The translations under genes were made by a program, and so were the position numbers. DNA of 64,000 nt from Rudanella paleaurantiibacter (lineage in GTDB: Bacteria; Bacteroidota; Bacteroidia; Cytophagales; Spirosomataceae): contig NZ_WELI01000012.1 of assembly GCF_009184635.1 (NCBI RefSeq), forward strand, positions 62,001 through 126,000, written 5' to 3'. A model generated the notes under the pieces. It did not search any database. It saw only the letters and a program-made list of their open reading frames with translations, and had not been told where the DNA came from. Positions within the stretch are counted from its first letter, which is position 1. Each line of letters begins with the position of its first letter. Shown here in pieces: positions 60,977 through 64,000 of this stretch.

Positions 60977-61957
60977 CTACCGCAGCGGACGTGCTTTTAC
61001 ACCTTCTACCGTAATCTGTACCGGTTTAATGGCGCCGTTGGCATCAAATTCGAGCCGGTCGATGCAGGTTTCGCGGTGATTGCCGTCTGTTTCGGTGAGC
61101 GGGCGCCGGTGGTAAACAATGTACCACTCGTCGGTGCCGGGTATGTTTAGCATAGAGTGATGCCCCGCCCCCGTGGCTACTTTGGGGTCTTGTTGCAGAA
61201 TTTTACCGACCCGTTCAAACGGACCAAACGGCGAATCGGCAATGGCGTAGGCAACCGAATAGTCAGGGCCTGTCCAGCCTCCTTCCGACCACATGAAGTA
61301 GTATTTGCCATTGCGCATAAACATGAGAGGCCCTTCTACGTACCCTTTGGGTGTGATTTCGCGGAAGGTTTTACCATCGGGGAAGGGCGAGAACCCTTTG
61401 AAATCGGCGTTGAGCCGGGCAATGTTGCAGTGCCGCCACCCCCCGTAAATCATGTAGTACTGCCCGTCTTTATCTTTAAACACAAATTGATCGATGGGTT
61501 GGGCACCGTTGTGGATCTGCCCAATGAGCGGTTTGCCCAGATAATCGCGGAAGGGGCCTTCGGGCTTATCGGCTACGGCTACCCCGATACCGCCCACTTC
61601 CCCTTCGTGCACATCGTTGGCCCCGAAGAAAAGAAAGTATTTCCCGTCTTTCTGAATGGTCGAAGGGGCCCACATAGCCCGGCGAGCCCATTTTACGGCG
61701 GTTGTGTCGATAATCCGTGGGTGCTTGGTCCACTTGACCAAATCGGGCGATGAGAAAGCGTCCATGAACACCTGCTTTTCGTACGGCGCTGAGAAAGTGG
61801 GGTATATCCAGTACTTATTGCCAAAAACGGCTACTTCAGGGTCGGCGTACCAGCCCGGAAACACCGGATTGCCTGCGCTTGTCGGCTTGGTTGTTTGGGC
61901 GCAGATGGGGGAAATCAGAAGGCTAAAAAGGCTTGCCGCCAATAAGCGATGAAGCAT
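60977..61957 (-). CDS. Glycoside hydrolase family 43 exported enzyme
   Basis: The 326-residue protein has a signal peptide (about 1-20, ending SPICA) and a five-bladed GH43 propeller: GNPVFPGWYADPEVAVFGNKYWIYPT with the base Asp, MWAPSTIQKDGKYFLFFGAND, the likely acid Glu in YVEGPLMFMRNGKYYFMWSEGG, and GAGHHSMLNIPGTDEWYIVYHRRP. GH43 enzymes act on arabinans, xylans or galactans; the specificity cannot be set. It is the nearest carbohydrate-active gene to the FGGY kinase, 1.6 kb away. Confidence 0.9.
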   Translation of the reverse strand: MLHRLLAASLFSLLISPICAQTTKPTSAGNPVFPGWYADPEVAVFGNKYWIYPTFSAPYEKQVFMDAFSSPDLVKWTKHPRIIDTTAVKWARRAMWAPSTIQKDGKYFLFFGANDVHEGEVGGIGVAVADKPEGPFRDYLGKPLIGQIHNGAQPIDQFVFKDKDGQYYMIYGGWRHCNIARLNADFKGFSPFPDGKTFREITPKGYVEGPLMFMRNGKYYFMWSEGGWTGPDYSVAYAIADSPFGPFERVGKILQQDPKVATGAGHHSMLNIPGTDEWYIVYHRRPLTETDGNHRETCIDRLEFDANGAIKPVQITVEGVKARPLR

Positions 61958-62208
61958 GATGTAAGCGTTTGGTTGTGTCTTGAGGTAAAGCGGAAACGGG
62001 GTGCTACATACCATTCAGGCGGGAAGGGTTTTGCGTTTTTCGTTGAACTGGCCGCGATTTAAAACAACGACGGGCCCCCAAAAGAGACCCGCCGTGCACT
62101 CGCTTCATCACAACTTATGGATTAGGTTGTATCGGAACGCAAGTACGTACATGCGTGTAAGTGTAGGTGCTTGTCGTAAATTAAATGTCAGTTAACGTTA
62201 CTTGTGAA

Positions 62209-62251
62209 TATAAAAATAGCCGGCCTGTATGTGCTTAACAGGCTCGGCTAT
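62209..62251 (-). terminator. Intrinsic terminator downstream of the S9 peptidase gene
   Basis: AATAGCCGGCCTGT at 62214-62227 pairs with ACAGGC-T-CGGCTATT at 62237-62251 (14 bp, one bulge). On the minus strand TTTATATT follows. It is about 220 bases past the S9 stop. Confidence 0.75.
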
Positions 62252-62319
62252 TGGGGTAATATGACCGACGGTGAGGTCGGAAAAACAAGAAGAATTCAAA
62301 TAAGCAGAGTGAGGCAGTA

Positions 62320-62349
62320 CGTGCAGATACCGGGTTGGGTATCTGCACG
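62320..62349. promoter_or_regulatory. Perfect 12-bp hairpin or operator-like palindrome
   Basis: CGTGCAGATACC (62320-62331) is exactly complementary to 62338-62349, with loop GGGTTG. Neither side has a T run, so a terminator is unlikely. It may be an mRNA 3' structure of the S9 gene or a protein-binding palindrome. Confidence 0.4.
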
Positions 62350-62469
62350 CGCCTACGCAGACCGGCGGCATGAAGTTTAGTTAAGAATACAATGCGGCCA
62401 AAGCTAAGCATTCGTACGAATCAAACTCACTCATACCCAATTCTTTGAGGGAATGGCCCTACTTACTTC

Positions 62470-64000
62470 TCAATATTTCATTTCGCCCCGGTCTTTTTCC
62501 ACGGCGCTGCGTCCTTCTTTCATCCAGACGGGCATGGGCGCATCTTTCAGGTAATGGTCAAAGAACTGGTACATCCGAATGCTCAGGTCTTTGGCATTGT
62601 GGCGTTGGACCAGATTGTGGTCTTCGCCATTATACACCACCATCCAGACTGGTTTCTGCAACCGGCGCAGAGCCGTAAACATTTCAATCCCCTGGTACCA
62701 GGGCACAGACCCATCGGCATCATTGTGCATCAGCATGAGGGGCGTCTGAACGCGGTCGGCGTAAAACAGCGGAGAGTTCTCGATGTAATGCATCGGTTTT
62801 TCCCACAGTGTACCCCCAATGCGGCTCTGGGTTTTTTCGTACTGAAACTGGCGTACCAGACCCGTACCCCAGCGGATACCGCCGTAAGCCGAGGTCATGT
62901 TGGCAACAATGGCACCCGCCATCGCAGCCTTGAACAGATTCGTTTGGGTGATGATATACGCCGTTTGATAACCACCCCAGCTTTGCCCCTGAATGCCCAG
63001 GCGGTTGCGGTCGACAAAGCCCCGGTTTATCAGACTCAGCACGCCCGGCACAATACAATCGTAAGCGTTTTGTCCGGGGTTGCCTGTGGTGTACACAATA
63101 TCGGGTACAAACACGAGGTAGCCGTTTGAGACGCAGTACGGAATATTGATGGTAGAGCGGCTGGGAGCCGGAAACTTGTAATCGGGCAGGGTTTCGGCGC
63201 TACGCTCGTAGAAGTACGTCAGCATGGGGTACTTCTTGTTCGGATCAAAATCTTCGGGCTTGTACAGAAGTCCTTCAAGGGCTATGCCGTTGGTGCCTGT
63301 CCATTTTACCAGCTCAACCGAGCCCCAGCGAATGCTGTCCTGCTGCGCATTGACCCGGCTCAGTTGTTGCTGGGTGGCAAACGTAGTGTCGGTTACAAAG
63401 AGGTTGATTGGCTCCTGGAAGTTGCCCCGGTAGAAGGTCATGGTCGGCGCGTTTTTGGCCTTGTTGATACCGAAATACCGGTGTGGGCTGCTTACCAAAA
63501 CCTCGGGAGCTTTGGCAGATGCCACTCCGAGAGATGTCATCTCTTTTGTCGGCCGAATCCGCAAAATGCCGGTATGTTTGTCGCTCTCCCAGAATCCCGT
63601 CAGGTACAGGTCGGCGGTGGGCTGAATACCCGGCCGTTCGGCGGGGCGGTCGTCGCTATCGAGTTCTATCCGGCGCAGCCGCACTTTATTGGCCCGGCCC
63701 CAGCCGTTGGTCAGGTTGCGAGGTTTTTCGCGGCCGGTGGGGTCAATCTGCCAGATGTCGTAGCGGTCGTACACCCAGAAATAGGCGTCGTTGGTGGTCC
63801 AGCCCGCAGCGCCGTAGCTGCCCGGTAGGTTGGGGGTATCGTGCTCTTCGTCGAACAGTTTAGCCGGGAGGCCGCGCGTGAGATCAATGCGTTTCCCCTC
63901 CGTAATCGACCAGGCCCGCCAAAGGGTGTCGCGTTCGTCGAACCAGTAGGCGTACTTGCCTTCGGGCGAAATGCGCATCTCCGACGCCATAACGTCGTTG
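62470..64000 (-). CDS. S9-family peptidase (prolyl-oligopeptidase/DPP-type), truncated by the window edge
   Basis: About 509 C-terminal residues are visible; the frame is open through position 64000 (NDV precedes the first ATG at 63990), so the N-terminal part is missing. The visible portion has the end of a propeller domain (EMRISPEGKYAYWFDERDTLWRA) and an alpha/beta hydrolase domain with nucleophile Ser in GQSWGGYQ, Asp in MHNDADGSVPWYQG and His in NGEDHNL. Family members cleave peptides, often after proline, and are usually exported. The DPP-like sequence LTYFYERSAETLPDYKFPAPSRSTIN-type region is typical of Bacteroidota S9 peptidases. Confidence 0.9.
   Translation of the reverse strand, partial: NDVMASEMRISPEGKYAYWFDERDTLWRAWSITEGKRIDLTRGLPAKLFDEEHDTPNLPGSYGAAGWTTNDAYFWVYDRYDIWQIDPTGREKPRNLTNGWGRANKVRLRRIELDSDDRPAERPGIQPTADLYLTGFWESDKHTGILRIRPTKEMTSLGVASAKAPEVLVSSPHRYFGINKAKNAPTMTFYRGNFQEPINLFVTDTTFATQQQLSRVNAQQDSIRWGSVELVKWTGTNGIALEGLLYKPEDFDPNKKYPMLTYFYERSAETLPDYKFPAPSRSTINIPYCVSNGYLVFVPDIVYTTGNPGQNAYDCIVPGVLSLINRGFVDRNRLGIQGQSWGGYQTAYIITQTNLFKAAMAGAIVANMTSAYGGIRWGTGLVRQFQYEKTQSRIGGTLWEKPMHYIENSPLFYADRVQTPLMLMHNDADGSVPWYQGIEMFTALRRLQKPVWMVVYNGEDHNLVQRHNAKDLSIRMYQFFDHYLKDAPMPVWMKEGRSAVEKDRGEMKY

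Larger units (their letters stand above)
61958..62469. other. 512-base gap with hairpins between the GH43 and S9 genes
   Basis: It contains a minus-strand terminator (62209-62251) and a perfect 12-bp hairpin (62320-62349). An imperfect GC-rich inverted repeat lies at about 62069-62095. No coding frame or RNA gene was recognised, and no exact -7 box for the GH43 gene was found. Confidence 0.5.

Noticed and set aside
1-64000. tRNA, rRNA, insertion sequences and prophage genes
   Set aside because: Read through the gaps and coding regions without finding cloverleaf sequences, transposases, integrases or phage structural genes.

Overview
The window looks like a chromosome segment of a Bacteroidota bacterium, most likely order Cytophagales and close to Spirosoma or Rudanella. 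The evidence is a SusC/SusD pair, a gliding-motility-type (CHU_C) C-terminal domain protein, mrdA-rodA, H-NOX signalling genes, and Bacteroidota-type -7 promoter boxes (TAnnTTTG) in place of sigma70 boxes. Shine-Dalgarno sequences are mostly absent. The genus is an inference; no rRNA or tRNA gene was seen.

Layout. 0-20 kb is mostly core genome: a truncated DUF5916 gene, an SMP-30 lactonase, mrdA-rodA (cell-wall elongation), a YggS/DUF423 pair, an anchored coiled-coil protein, rpsF-rpsR-rplI, GSCFA, mrp and an Nfu-type scaffold (Fe-S assembly), an oversized D-Ala-D-Ala-ligase-like enzyme, a phosphohexomutase, a GH130 enzyme and bioB. 20-24 kb holds a cold shock gene, an acyl-CoA ligase with a phosphodiesterase, and an astacin-like lipoprotein protease. 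24-31.3 kb is an L-rhamnose catabolic locus on the minus strand: aldolase/dehydrogenase fusion, isomerase, FGGY kinase, GntR-type regulator and RhaT. 31.5-37 kb holds a nucleoside transporter and a likely nitric-oxide phosphorelay: H-NOX sensor, hybrid kinase with HPt, LytTR regulator. 37-45 kb holds an ECF sigma factor, ppk1, gyrB, a hypothetical gene, ald and tsaE. 45-50 kb is SusD-SusC. 50.1-51 kb is an AT-rich gap with two related candidate structured RNAs. 51-64 kb holds an OmpR-type two-component pair, proA, a sterol-desaturase-like enzyme, a large CHU_C protein, an FGGY kinase, a beta-propeller protein, a GH43 enzyme and a truncated S9 peptidase.

Main unexplained signals. (1) Two tandem plus-strand RNA candidates at about 50,559-50,711 and 50,790-50,960 share the order hairpin, GAAGG linker, hairpin, 14-nt identical core, CGGAAA, intrinsic terminator. 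(2) Long intergenic inverted repeats built from short reiterated words, with a different vocabulary at each locus, lie just after stop codons, mainly at 3.8-17.3 kb and again at 43 kb. Two share a loop core, one has perfect 33-nt arms, and one is split by a 61-nt nearly pure G tract. (3) A promoter, a roughly 200-nt leader and an intrinsic terminator lie just ahead of the GSCFA gene, which suggests attenuation. No CRISPR array, IS element or prophage was recognised.
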